Assembly (NCBI GenBank): GCA_011009095.1
Contig: VTPC01005534.1
Location: 173,337 to 237,336, forward strand
Direction of reading: 5' to 3'
DNA from: Ignelater luminosus
Taxonomy: Eukaryota > Arthropoda > Insecta > Coleoptera > Elateridae
DNA length: 64,000 nt
A model generated the notes under the pieces. The model was not told where the DNA came from, made no database searches, and saw nothing but the letters and a program-made list of their open reading frames with translations. Within the stretch, counting starts at the first letter, position 1. Every line of letters begins with the position of its first letter. The position numbers and the translations under genes were made by a program. This document shows positions 11,701 to 21,987 of this stretch, in pieces.

Positions 11701-12290
11701 TGCAGCAACTTATACTAAAATTCTCATATTTAAGAAGATCAAAAAACTGACAGCTATGGTATTTACAGCAGATGACAGAGATAATAAAATAAAGCAAATA
11801 AAGCCAAAAACTTTTGATTTGTGTCTATCATCAATATCTCTTCTGTCTCTGAGTGAACTCATTGTAGTAAGTCACAAAGCATAATATCTAGTGGAAATTG
11901 ATAGTGATTTCGCAATTAAAGTCAAAAGATACCAAATAGCAAAGCAGTCAGTACAATAATACTCTACAGGAGTGGTATAATGATAAATGTAGAGAACCAG
12001 AGACAAAGCCAGGTCAGTGCTTATCGTTTTAGCAGCAACTGGAACGAAAAGAAGAAGGAAGTCCTATTTCCAAAAAGACTCGCGTTTAGCGGCAGTTGGC
12101 TCAATAAGTTTGGACAAAGGTGTCAAGATACCAAGCTGTTAATGCTTTAGTGTCATTCCCTACGGCCTTTATCATGGTTGTGGCAGCAGCCACTTGTAAC
12201 TTATACTCATTCAAAACCGGATTAGGATAATTGAGCTCCCTAGAGTGATAACAATTTGGCGTCTATGCTACTATGTGCATGTTAAATATA
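8772..12290. other. Non-coding stretch with small repeats
   Basis: I recognise no gene. It holds the 63-bp island at 11761-11823 shared with the 8.3 kb MITE, and a GC-richer stretch at 10430-10560 listed separately. The rest is AT-rich with short chance frames, such as a 60-codon minus frame at 10851-10669. Confidence 0.55.
10430..10590 (+). repeat. Possible SINE-like or other short interspersed repeat
   Basis: A GC-richer block (TGGTTCAGCGACTGACTAG, GACCGGGAAAGCACGGACGG) ends in an AT-rich simple tail (GATGATGATAATAATA). A weak B-box-like GGTTCAGCGACT and a simple tail suggest a tRNA-derived SINE, but no convincing A box or tRNA fold is seen. It is speculative. Confidence 0.25.
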
Positions 12291-12953
12291 CAGCGCCCGC
12301 CAAAAAGTCTGCACCATATGGGAAAAATTCTTATTAATGACTTATGGAAAATTTGTTTCCGGCATCAGGTTTTGCTTGCTCCAGAATCATAAATGACCTA
12401 ATCAAAAGTAATCATGTGGTCTCATTACCTGTTAAATTTGATATTTTTAGAAAAAATTTCCGATAAATGAACTTATTTGACCGAATTTTGAAAAAGGCCA
12501 AGATAAAATGTTTCCTTTGCAATTTTCTACCGGTATGGACATTTTCGAAAGCCTACCCCGATTTTCATATTTAGCCCTTTATTTTGCTTTTCCTCATTTT
12601 TGTGTAAAAAAAATAAAAATGTAGCTTTGGTAAAGTAGCACACTTGGTGCAAAGTTCATTTCATTCATACAGATAAACACATAAATCCGATCTGTAATCA
12701 GGGCGTGCATTGCATGCGCGTGTACACATCTTATCGCATCTTCCAAATTAGATTGGATCGACTTTTATTGATTAATAAATAAGGAAAAACGAAATAAAGG
12801 GCAAAATATGAAAATCGTGATAGGCTTTTGAAGATTTGCATACGAGTAGAAAATTGCAAAGGAAACACTTTTTTCTCATGCCGGAAACAAATTTTCCATA
12901 AGTCATTCGATACAAATTTTTCCCATATGGTGCATACTTTTTGGGGAACACTG
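12291..12953. mobile_element. Foldback MITE with unequal arms, 663 bp
   Basis: The left end is CAGCGCCCGCCAAAAAGTCTGCACC after TA. The right end is GGTGCATACTTTTTGGGGAACACTG before TA. The inverted arms share CCATATGGGAAAAA, GGAAAATTTGTTTCCGG, TTTGCAATTTTCTA and AAATAAAGGGC (or reverse). The left arm carries an extra stretch of about 110 bp (about 12375-12500) absent from the right arm, from an insertion or an arm deletion. A minus-strand frame at 13114-12731 only reads through the right arm and is a shadow. A weak single end of the same family is at about 24356. Confidence 0.8.
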
Positions 12954-13136
12954 TAGATTATGGAAAGATGAATCTGACGATTGGTCAGCTTATTGAATTG
13001 CAAAGCACGTAAAATGACATTGTTAACTAAAACACGTCGGTAAACCGACTGCAATTCCTGTTGCATGAAACACCGAAATATCTTCGTGCATCGACTAAAG
13101 CACCATACAAGCAATTGTGGTGGTTAGCAAACGTTA

Positions 13137-14060
13137 GTATCTAGGCGAAGAGTGGTAGCAAAACGAAAACATTCATTATAAGGGCGTAGGCCAAGTTGTG
13201 GGGAGGAAGTGCATGCACCCAAGTTTCAGAGTCTGCTGAAAAAGATAAAAGTAAGCTACCAGCATCTTTTGAATCGCTTGCAAAACTCTACAATCTATTC
13301 CATACGAACAAAAACTTCCTTTGCCAATATAGTATAAACACCAGGCAGATTTGCGAGTACCATCGTTTCGACTCTGGGTAAGGATCGGTAGTAAAAGATC
13401 AGAAATGCAGAAGCAGGACAGTCGTATTTAACAGAAAATGATAAAGCAGAACCGAGATGAATCCCAATAAAACATCATTGTATAAATTTCATTACTATAG
13501 TGACTCAGAAAAAAATAACAATGGAAGGTGAAAGAAAAAAAGGAAGCAAAACGTTTTTTTCGCAGAGAGCAGCATTGAGTCACGGCGTAGTCTTAAAAGA
13601 ATTGGAAACTAACAGAATTAAGTTCGAGCTGCATATGCTACAAACTTCCATACCACTCGAAATGGCAGAAGAAAAAAGGTCGTACTTTTGAAAGAATATC
13701 GCCACTTATTACCTTGTTTAAAAACGCTTTCAAAGTCTGGAGAGGTATCCTGGGAGTTCAAAGAGCAGCAATTATGAGTCCGCCAAACGTCTGCCTTCTT
13801 TTTCACAAAGATAATTAAATTATCGAGTATTTTTTTCAGAGAGAAAATCACGACCACGAGATCTATCAAAGATCGAGAGATCATTCATTGCCTAAATTTG
13901 AAGTTAGAACGTTACCAAGAGTATCTGCAACTAAGAGACGAGCATCGTTTGGAACATAGCGAAATACAGGAAAAGAAGAACAAAGCTTGGCAAAGCGATG
14001 GGCAACTTCCTGGAACTGTAAGGATCTTGTTCTTCTTAGAAACTTCCTTTTTGTCCACTT
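13137..14060 (+). other. Coding-like but unrecognised stretch
   Basis: Several plus-strand frames follow one another: 13196-13381; 13500-13691 with MTQKKITMEGERKKGSK; and an open run after a TTTTTTTCAG acceptor-like site near 13840. That last run reads KLERYQEYLQLRDEHRLEH and onwards to about 14045. Codon content looks less random than nearby DNA. I recognise no family and see stops between the pieces. It may be an old transposon or retro-gene relic, or an exon of an unknown gene. Confidence 0.25.
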
Positions 14061-17000
14061 GCCTCTAAGGAGACTGATTTAGGGCTTTTATTAGTTATAT
14101 GTGATTTTAGATTATGGAAGCTTATATCACGGAAAGAGAAAAGTGCGGGGTTGTTAACTAGAAGCATTTTAGCTCGATTGTTTTCATCATTAATTAATTT
14201 TTTGGAATCGTCACAGTAAAATCAGTCTGTTTACAGCACAAAGAATTTCAATAAAATTAGGCAAAGAAAGAATCACAAGTGACATAATTGGTAATGTAGA
14301 AAGCTTTCAAAAAATTATTGCTAATTCTACAAAGCACCAAAACACTGAGCACTATGACACTTATAACATTAAGACATTTTTTGATTTCTTCAGAATTACA
14401 ATTTTCTTCATAAAAATAACATTCAACTGGTCACTTGATCAAAAAAGCTTGCTGCGTCATTTATGGTAGTTTTAGGTGTTGAGCTGTACTCGTCTATACA
14501 TGGCTTGTTTTTTGTTGTTCTTCCTATTTGGTTTTCGATTATCGAAGCTTTAGCCTGGAGGGGATAAATTAAGAATCATTCCTGAAGAATTTTTGACAAA
14601 AGGATTTAGTTTTTTACAATTTTGGAGTGATAAAATTGAATACTTAGTACTTAGAGACGGTAGCTATGGTTCTAATCACGAACCAGATTTACAGTGGATA
14701 GTCATGCAAAACAAAATGTTTATTTTTTTATTTATTGTGCAAACACTGATCTTATCACAGTTACAAACAAGATATCATTCATTATGATAGATTATCGTGT
14801 TAGATATATCGTAATAAATACAAGGTAATATAGGTTTTGATTAAAACAAATTTCTAAAGTTTATACTATACCCTCTGTGTTTTTTAGTCTCCCTGTATAA
14901 AAGGACTTATGGTTACAAAGAAAAACCAAATCTTTGTTAGGTTATACTAGAATCAATTGCGAAAATTGGTGAAATTCCATAACAGGTAATTGAATAACGC
15001 TAAAACGCATAATGTTATATGATGACGTCAAAGCTTTAGTTGCCTATAAATGCTGTAATCGTTTGAAATACCCTATGTATTTGAAAATAATTTTGAAAAG
15101 TGTGGATGGACTGTTTTGCATAACTTTTTCTTAATAACATTTTTTGATATTTCAACAAATGACCGCTACATATTCCCTGGTTATGAACTGTTGAGACACC
15201 CGAAGACCGACGATTTCTTTTATATCTAAGTTAGGTATTGTGTACAGTAAAGAGAAAATTTTTAAATTAATATTCTTTTATGTACCACACTTAAAATTGA
15301 TTTATAATAAATGTGACAATATTTCATTGCCGGGTAATTAAGAATTATGTACGAATTCCCTTGTTTTGAAGATGTCTTGAAAACAAATGAAAGTAGTCGA
15401 GATTTTTTTGTATTATTAATGAGCACAAAGTTTTGCAACTTTGTCCCAATTTAATCGACTTTGTATCTCTTGTAGTTTCCGAGATCTCCATAGCGAAACA
15501 TACGAATTTAGGACTCCCTGTAATCCCAATCAATAACCTCAAGCTCTCAAAGCGTGTTTTGCTTTTGCTCATTTTATAGTATAAAAAGAAGATAAAAGAA
15601 TTAAGTGGAACACCATGCATACATCAGCACCTGATTAGTACCAGAAAAATTTATATTGGTCTTACTAACAAAATAATAAAGAATTTGCAATGACGAATAG
15701 TAAATTTGCCTAATCTGGCAGGTGTCAAAGTAATAATATGCACAATTTATTGAAACCAACATTTTCTTTTTCAACCAAGTTTTTTGAGCAATACTGGAAT
15801 TGTAAGATTTAATAGGTAACAAACAGCTTATTTATGACTAATAAATATGAAAAATTGTTAAGAAAACTGTTATCTAAAAACCACACGATACTACTGTGTC
15901 ATAAATAAAATGTACAAACCTTCATCTTGCAAGGTGTACCTATAGATTATTATTATTATTATTACTGCAATCGATTGAGTATTACGAAATATGTTTATAA
16001 TAATAAATAATTACCTTCTTCAGAAGCCAATGATTAATATCTCATATAATTGAGTAACGTGCATGAAATTAGTTACGGTAATACACTAATTAAGTAAACA
16101 GGAGATAGAATTAGAATACACAAATGGTTTCTCCATTAACCGAAATTCTAATATAAGACTTACATTATTATTGTTCATTCAACATTTCACCTCTGAATCA
16201 GAGCTAGGATGTTGTTGGTTTACCTGAAACAAATACAAAATTCGGTTATTATTTCAGTTACACATTGTAAATAAACAAGTTTGATACGACTTTAAAACAA
16301 TAGCAATAAAAACAAAGAAAACAACACTATATTTAAAATTTCTAAATATTTATTATTCGAAACAAGCACCATATAATAAAATGTAAATTTATTGTATTAT
16401 ATTTACAATAATAAATCTATCAGAGGCTACCTAACAATCGACGGTCATTCACATTTGGTAAACATCCGGATTCGAGTATGCCGAATTTAATGCACCTTCA
16501 ACTGCTTTATTATATGAAACACACGATTTGATATACCTCGAGAAAAGATAATATTTGTAAATAAGTTTCATTAGATAAATATAATAAAACTAAACAATAA
16601 ACGAATAAAATGATGAGCAACATTCGATGCGAACGTCTTTTATTTACCGATTATATTGTTTAGGTTAAAACAAAAGGCAAACGTTTGGGTGAATTTCTTC
16701 GATCATTAAGTAAACAATCAAAGTAAAAATTGTCAGAAGCACAATCGCAGCTATTAATTCATTTCGTTTTTGTCTTTCAACGTTTTTAAATTCACTGTCA
16801 GAAAATATCAAAAGAAGATTGTCGCCTTTCGTCACGCATTTTCATTACTTTTAAACAGACTCACAGACACATAGAATATTGCATCCTATACAGACAAACT
16901 GTTTCAACTTTTTTTTGTGATTTCTGCTTTTCCTAAACTTTCAGTGGAATGTGTACGGTTGCTAATAATGTTTTCTCTTTAGAACTTCCATTTCTGTAGA

Positions 17001-17990
17001 AATTTGTTCACTAAATGAAGTTTGTTACAAAGTTTTTTGCATGTCATCATTATTCTAAAAAACTGTTCCACCTTCTTTTTTAAATAAATGACGTAATACA
17101 AAGAAAAATTTTGAAATTATAAAACGAAGTGGTAATGTTGGTAAATTTGTAGTTTTAATAGCGGTCATTCCTTATATGAAAAGGTAAAACTTCTCTTAAG
17201 ATTTTTTCACAATCACTTCGAATTATTATGTCATAATCCCTAATTATATTAATTTTCTTGGAATCTTTTCATTTGGAACGTTCCATAAAGTTGGGTGAAA
17301 ACATAGCGAGCATCGACTCAGAATCATCAAACAGGTTTATTTTAGCAGGACTTGCCTGGTTGATGCTCTACTCTGCTTGCTTTTAATGTAGGCGTCATTC
17401 TAGGCTTGAGTTACTACGTATTGTTGGTTAATTCTTAATCTTAATACTGACAGATACGTCTATCAATAAGACATTTTAGAAATTTTAACTTTGTTTTGTA
17501 ACCACATCAATAATTTTATCGTGCAAATATGATTCTAAAATTACACCTCAATCAAAGCAGCAAATCCAAGCAGTTTTGTTTCTATTGAGCAATACTAATA
17601 ATAAAAAAGGGTATAAAATCTTGAATAAGAATTTAAAGAAATTAGGTGGAAATTACTGCAATACATTATGGTTATAAATTAATCAAATCAAACATTAAGA
17701 TTACGTCAATAAATCACGTACATATTCTAATTTTGCTTTGGACTTCAATAACATGTGTAAAATGTGTGCAAATAATAATAAAAAAAATTACACAACAATA
17801 ATAAGAATTCCATATTTCAATAACAATCATTTTATTTTAAATTAATCTGCAAATTTATAACAATGTAAACCTCAAGAATTACAATTGAAATGTATGTTGC
17901 ATGTGATTCAACAATCCAAATGTGTACAGGTACTAGAACAGGCAGAAACATTCAGGCTTATCAAAAATGTAATACATATTCTGATGCCGA
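14061..17990. other. AT-rich non-coding stretch
   Basis: No gene was recognised. It includes a (TTA)n-type microsatellite near 15946-15965 and one half of a MITE at 15355-15522. Polypurine and AT runs are common. The short frames (15620-15345, 15822-15601) lie over repeat sequence or are low-complexity. Confidence 0.55.
15355..15522. repeat. Single MITE arm, related to the CAGTGTGTCC elements
   Basis: It reads TTTAATCGACTTTGTATCTCT, then TTTCCGAGATCTCCATAGCG, and ends GACTCCCTGTA. This is the same order of motifs as the right arms at 8.7 and 44.7 kb, but with a diverged terminus. No opposite arm was found. Confidence 0.55.
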
Positions 17991-18344
17991 TGCCATAGCT
18001 GCCAACCGATTTTTTTTCTTTTGGGGAACAGGCCTAAATCTAACTGTAAGCTTCAGTTAGGTCAATTATAAAGAGGTGTTCAAATTGACTTTCCTAGGAC
18101 TGGATTTGAAGATGACCGGAAATAACCGAAATCAATCAATCATGTCATTTCGAAAAACGTCGCACACTGGTCGGAACTGACAAAAAAACCGATCAAAACT
18201 AAATAACTCTCAGAATTGCTTAAATATTTTGTATACAAGGTGTTGTTGGCGTCTCTGCTATCCAAAGTGATGTAGAAAATAGAAATTATTTTATTTATTT
18301 CTTTGTTTTATCGACGAAATTTAAAAAAATTCGTATCTGAATTC

Positions 18345-19300
18345 GTAGATTCTGTCTGTCTGTTGGTCTGTTGCCATGTTACCGTAACTTTACAGGACAT
18401 GTTATATATGAAATCAACTTAGAATCTTTTCCTGATTACAGAGACATAATCGGTATTTCGATATCTCGAATAGTTTTCGAGCTAATTGAGATCGAAAATG
18501 GCGATTTTTCGGCATAGTCTGTCTGTTGTCATGTTGCCGTAACTTTACAGGACATGTTGTATATGAAATCAACTTAGAATCTTCTCCTGATTACAGACAC
18601 ATAATCGGTATTTTGATATCTCGAACAGTTTTTGAGACAATTGAGATCGAAGATGGCGATTTTTCGGCATAGTCTGCCTCCTGTTGGTCTGTTGTCATGT
18701 TGCCGTAACTTTACATGACATGTTATATATGAAATCATCTTAGAATCTTTTCCTGATTACAGAGACATAATCGGTATTTCGATATCTCGAATAGTTTTCA
18801 AGCTAATTGAGATCGAAAATGGCGATTTTTCGGCATAGTCTGTCTGTTGGTCTGTTGTCATGTTGCCGTAACTTTACAGGACATGTGATATATGAAATCA
18901 ACTTAGAATCTTTTCCTGATTACAGAGACATAATCGGTATTTCGATATTTTGAATAGTTTTCAAGCTAATTGAGATCGAAAATGGCGATTTTTCGGCATA
19001 GTCTGTCTGTTGTCATGTTGCCGTAACTTTACAGGACATGTTGTATATGAAATCAACTTAGAATCTTGTCCTGATTACATATACATAATCGGTATTTCGA
19101 TATCTCGAATAGTTTTCGCGACAATTGAAATCGAAGATGGCGATTTTTCGGCATAGTCTGCCTGTTGGTCTGTTGTCATGTTGCCGTAACTTTACAGGAC
19201 ATGTTATATATAAAATCAACTTAGAATTTTCTCCTGATAACAAATACATAATCGGTATTTCGATATCTCGAATAGTTTTCGAACATGGTCAAAATAGCCG
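18345..19300. repeat. Satellite array, six units of 155 or ~163 bp
   Basis: The landmark CCGTAACTTTACA starts at 18382, 18537, 18703, 18866, 19021 and 19184, giving spacings of 155, 166, 163, 155 and 163 bp. The long units carry an extra 8-bp GGTCTGTT-like step before TGTCATGTTGCC, and the short units lack it. Each unit also holds ATAATCGGTATTTCGATAT and ATGGCGATTTTTCGGCATAG. The open frames on both strands near 19058-19310 are by-products of the repeat. The last unit runs into a TGGTCAAAATAGCCGCC motif that is inverted at about 20330. Confidence 0.9.
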
Positions 19301-19443
19301 CCAAAACTAAAAAAAAGTAACAAAACGGAATTCGTTGTGGTTATGCTTTGCATTCCCAGATGTTTTATTCTAAAATTATCTCACCGATACCAAGGTATCA
19401 GTCTTCAATTTTGACTAATAAAGTTTATTTTTGAACATTTGGT

Positions 19444-19500
19444 CAGTGGCGTACCTATGGGAAGGCGGGGGCGGTCCGCCCCGGGCCTCATCTAGCACTT
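19444..19500 (+). repeat. Possible hAT-type terminus (one end)
   Basis: CAGTGGCGTACCTATGGG is followed by a strongly GC-rich GGCGGGGGCGGTCCGCCCCG. This resembles one end of non-autonomous hAT-like elements common in arthropods. I found no matching opposite end with a shared 8-bp flank, so the element is either truncated or the call is wrong. Confidence 0.35.
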
Positions 19501-21339
19501 ACAAATAACTATTGTTGTTTATACTTTCACTACTTTTTCGAAAAAAAAACGAATGCGCTCCACATTAACTACAAGTTTAAGACTCGAAAAGCATAATAAA
19601 TTGAATATATACAGAATATTTAAACAATAGATAAATTTAAATGTATTTCTGCTTGTTCTTTTTATTGATTACTCGAAGACCCGCAAACTTCCGCAGCTGA
19701 TTTTTACTTCCTTAAAAAATATAAACTTTTTCTCATATTACAACATAAATTCACATGGGACCACAGGGGATAACATTTTCAAATTTCAAGATGAATAAAG
19801 AAAACTCGAACATTGTTCAGCTAACTATGAACATTGAATTTTTCACTGAAATCATACTGAAAAATTGCAATAACTATGATATTGCATCGTGCTTGAAAGA
19901 CTATTTCGTGAGTACAGTAAACAATTTTGACGCTTTTTTAATTTAGCGAGATACACACCTTCAAAGCAATGGTTAAAATTTGGCTTAGTATGTATGCTGT
20001 AAAAGCACTATCTTTCAAGTATTGTTTATAACACAATGTATTGAAATATACATAAATTAATTACGAATACTAAGTTTTGAATAGAGTTTTGGCCGCTTTT
20101 TACTGGTTTCCGACCAGTGCGTCGGTAGTCACTGGAAGGTAGTTAGTTAAGCTAACTTTAAAAGAATTTTCTAATCTGACTCCACTTCCTAATGTTGTTA
20201 GCTATATCCACGATGTCCTTCTCGATAATGTTAAATAAAGTAAAAAAAAACATTTGGGAATGCAAAGCATAACCACATACGATTCTAAAGTAAAAAAAAT
20301 TTTTTTGAAAATTTTCCAATTTTCGGCCGCCATTTTGACCATGTTCCCGAAGAGTTATCAAAAAACGAAGATACCATGCGTCTTTAGTTTTTGGTGTAGA
20401 ATCCAAATCTGAAGTCAAAATTTCAGAATTTGACAAAAAATGCGGACATACAGACAGACAGACAGACCTCGCAAATTCAGTAACGACTCCTTCGAAGTTC
20501 GTTGAACATACACACTATTCTTCTATATATATACATTCGCACACAATCATTACAAGGGCTCAAGCTCAAGACTTTCAGCGCTTATATTGTCTATACTAGG
20601 ACGGGAAGGCGAACTTGGTCCCAGGGAGACAATTTAGTTTCAACGTTCGAACAATAAGAAATACAAATGTGTTTTGTCATTATACTAGGCAATTCGGCCT
20701 CGGAAATCATGTTTGCCCACCTTTGGTCTACACTGGCGCAATTTTGGGTTAACATACAGTGTAAATAAACAACACTGGCAAACTGATAGAAGAGATTTCT
20801 GGTGGCTAAACAAGTATTTTTTGAAATGGTTGATTTGCCTTAGTTCCGGAGTTATCGGCCTTTAAAGTTGCGTGCAGACATGTCAACTTTTGATCGTATC
20901 GTTATTTGTCAAAACATCAAAAAGTCAAATAAAGTTGCAAGAAAATGTCTTCTACGTATTTCAAAACTACTGCTGTAGCTGGAACACGTGGCATTGATAG
21001 TGTCCTTTTTTTCTTTCGAAGTTAGATATTCCACCTATACAGTTATACCCTGTATAATTGGCAGCAAGTTTAGAACACCCGAAAGCAATTTCCTACAACC
21101 TGTATTATTAAAAATTTTTGATACTTTGACAAATAACGACGATAGAGTCAAAAGTTAATGTGTTTGCATTCAACTTTGGTTCCGTTTGAAAAAATACTCT
21201 AGTAGTCTAGTTATCAGTTGGTCGGTGTTATTTATTTACACCTTTACAAGGTCCTGAATGAAGTATCTTATTCTGCCGAAGAGCAAAAAAGTAAAATACC
21301 AGCGCTAGTTAGACGGTTTCTTCAATCCAGAGTGTTATA
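19501..21339. other. Non-coding DNA around the foldback element
   Basis: No gene was recognised. Frames at 19755-19946 and 20436-20158 have no family resemblance, and the second overlaps the inverted repeat arm. A stretch at about 20990-21110 has short repeat-like ends (TACCCTGTATA) but no paired terminus. Confidence 0.5.
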
Positions 21340-21987
21340 CAGTGCGTCCGAGATAAGGATGCACAGCATGGGGATCTTGGAAACGGTAAGAGATACAGCA
21401 TCGGTTAAATGGGATGAAAGTTGGCTATTTATAGGACCTCTTTGTTGGCGTTTGCAAAATCTAGCTATCTTGGATAATTTCAGAGATATTTAAAAAAAAG
21501 TAGATTTCTCGATTTTCGTTATTATTTTTTCTTTTATTTATTTGAAAAGATATCGGAAAACTAAAATCACCTTTCCATTGCCACTTTTTGTTCTCTATTA
21601 AAATACGCTAACAAAATTCCTGTACAACATTTCAATTTCGAGTAACCATCATCAATCTCATTTTTTTAAACAAGCGGAAGAACAATTGAAAACGGTTTTG
21701 GGTAGCTCTTGTTGTCACGATTCTAATGATGTAAACATGATAGGGTTATTTTGATTTCTTATGCTATAAATTAATGCATTCTTCAGTACCCTGGCCTGCA
21801 CGATCACCTGATCTAAACCGTTAGATTTCTTTCCTCTGGGGTTATGTCAAGAATCATGTGCTCAACCAAAATTTTGAAGATGAACAGTAATTATTACAGC
21901 TGGTCACAGCAGCGTTCAACACAAAAAAAAACAAAACCAAAATAACCCTACCATGTTTACATCATTAAAATTATCTTGGACACACTG
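21340..21987 (+). mobile_element. Non-autonomous mariner/IS630-like element, 648 bp, nested structure
   Basis: The left end, CAGTGCGTCCGAGATAAGG, follows TA. The right end is CTTGGACACACTG, followed by TG. The left 380 bp match 3328-3725. From about 21723 a second inverted pair begins: AATGATGTAAACATGATAGGG, inverted at 21937-21970. Between them lies a decayed transposase C-terminal block (plus strand, about 21780-21910) reading WPARSPDLN, then FLWGYVKNHVLNQNFEDEQ, with stops. The structure suggests recombination between two related elements, or a deleted autonomous copy. Confidence 0.65.

Larger units (their letters stand above)
18165..20480. mobile_element. Foldback-like composite element containing a satellite array
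   Basis: Two pairs of inverted segments bracket or adjoin the satellite. CACTGGTCGGAACTG at about 18172 is inverted as TTTCCGACCAGTGCGTC at about 20106. The block 19284-19365 (CATGGTCAAAATAGCCGCC, then GGTTATGCTTTGCATTCCC) is inverted at 20252-20344. GTCTGTCTGTCTG-type ends occur near 18351 and as CAGACAGACAGAC near 20452. The organisation resembles FB/foldback elements, with inverted arms made partly of tandem repeats. No transposase was identified. Exact limits are uncertain. Confidence 0.5.

Noticed and set aside
12731-13114. 127-codon minus-strand frame
   Set aside because: Half of it lies in the right arm of the 12.3 kb foldback MITE and it has no family motif.
19058-19310. Overlapping frames on both strands in the satellite
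   Set aside because: Both are generated by the tandem unit and other units carry stops at equivalent places.
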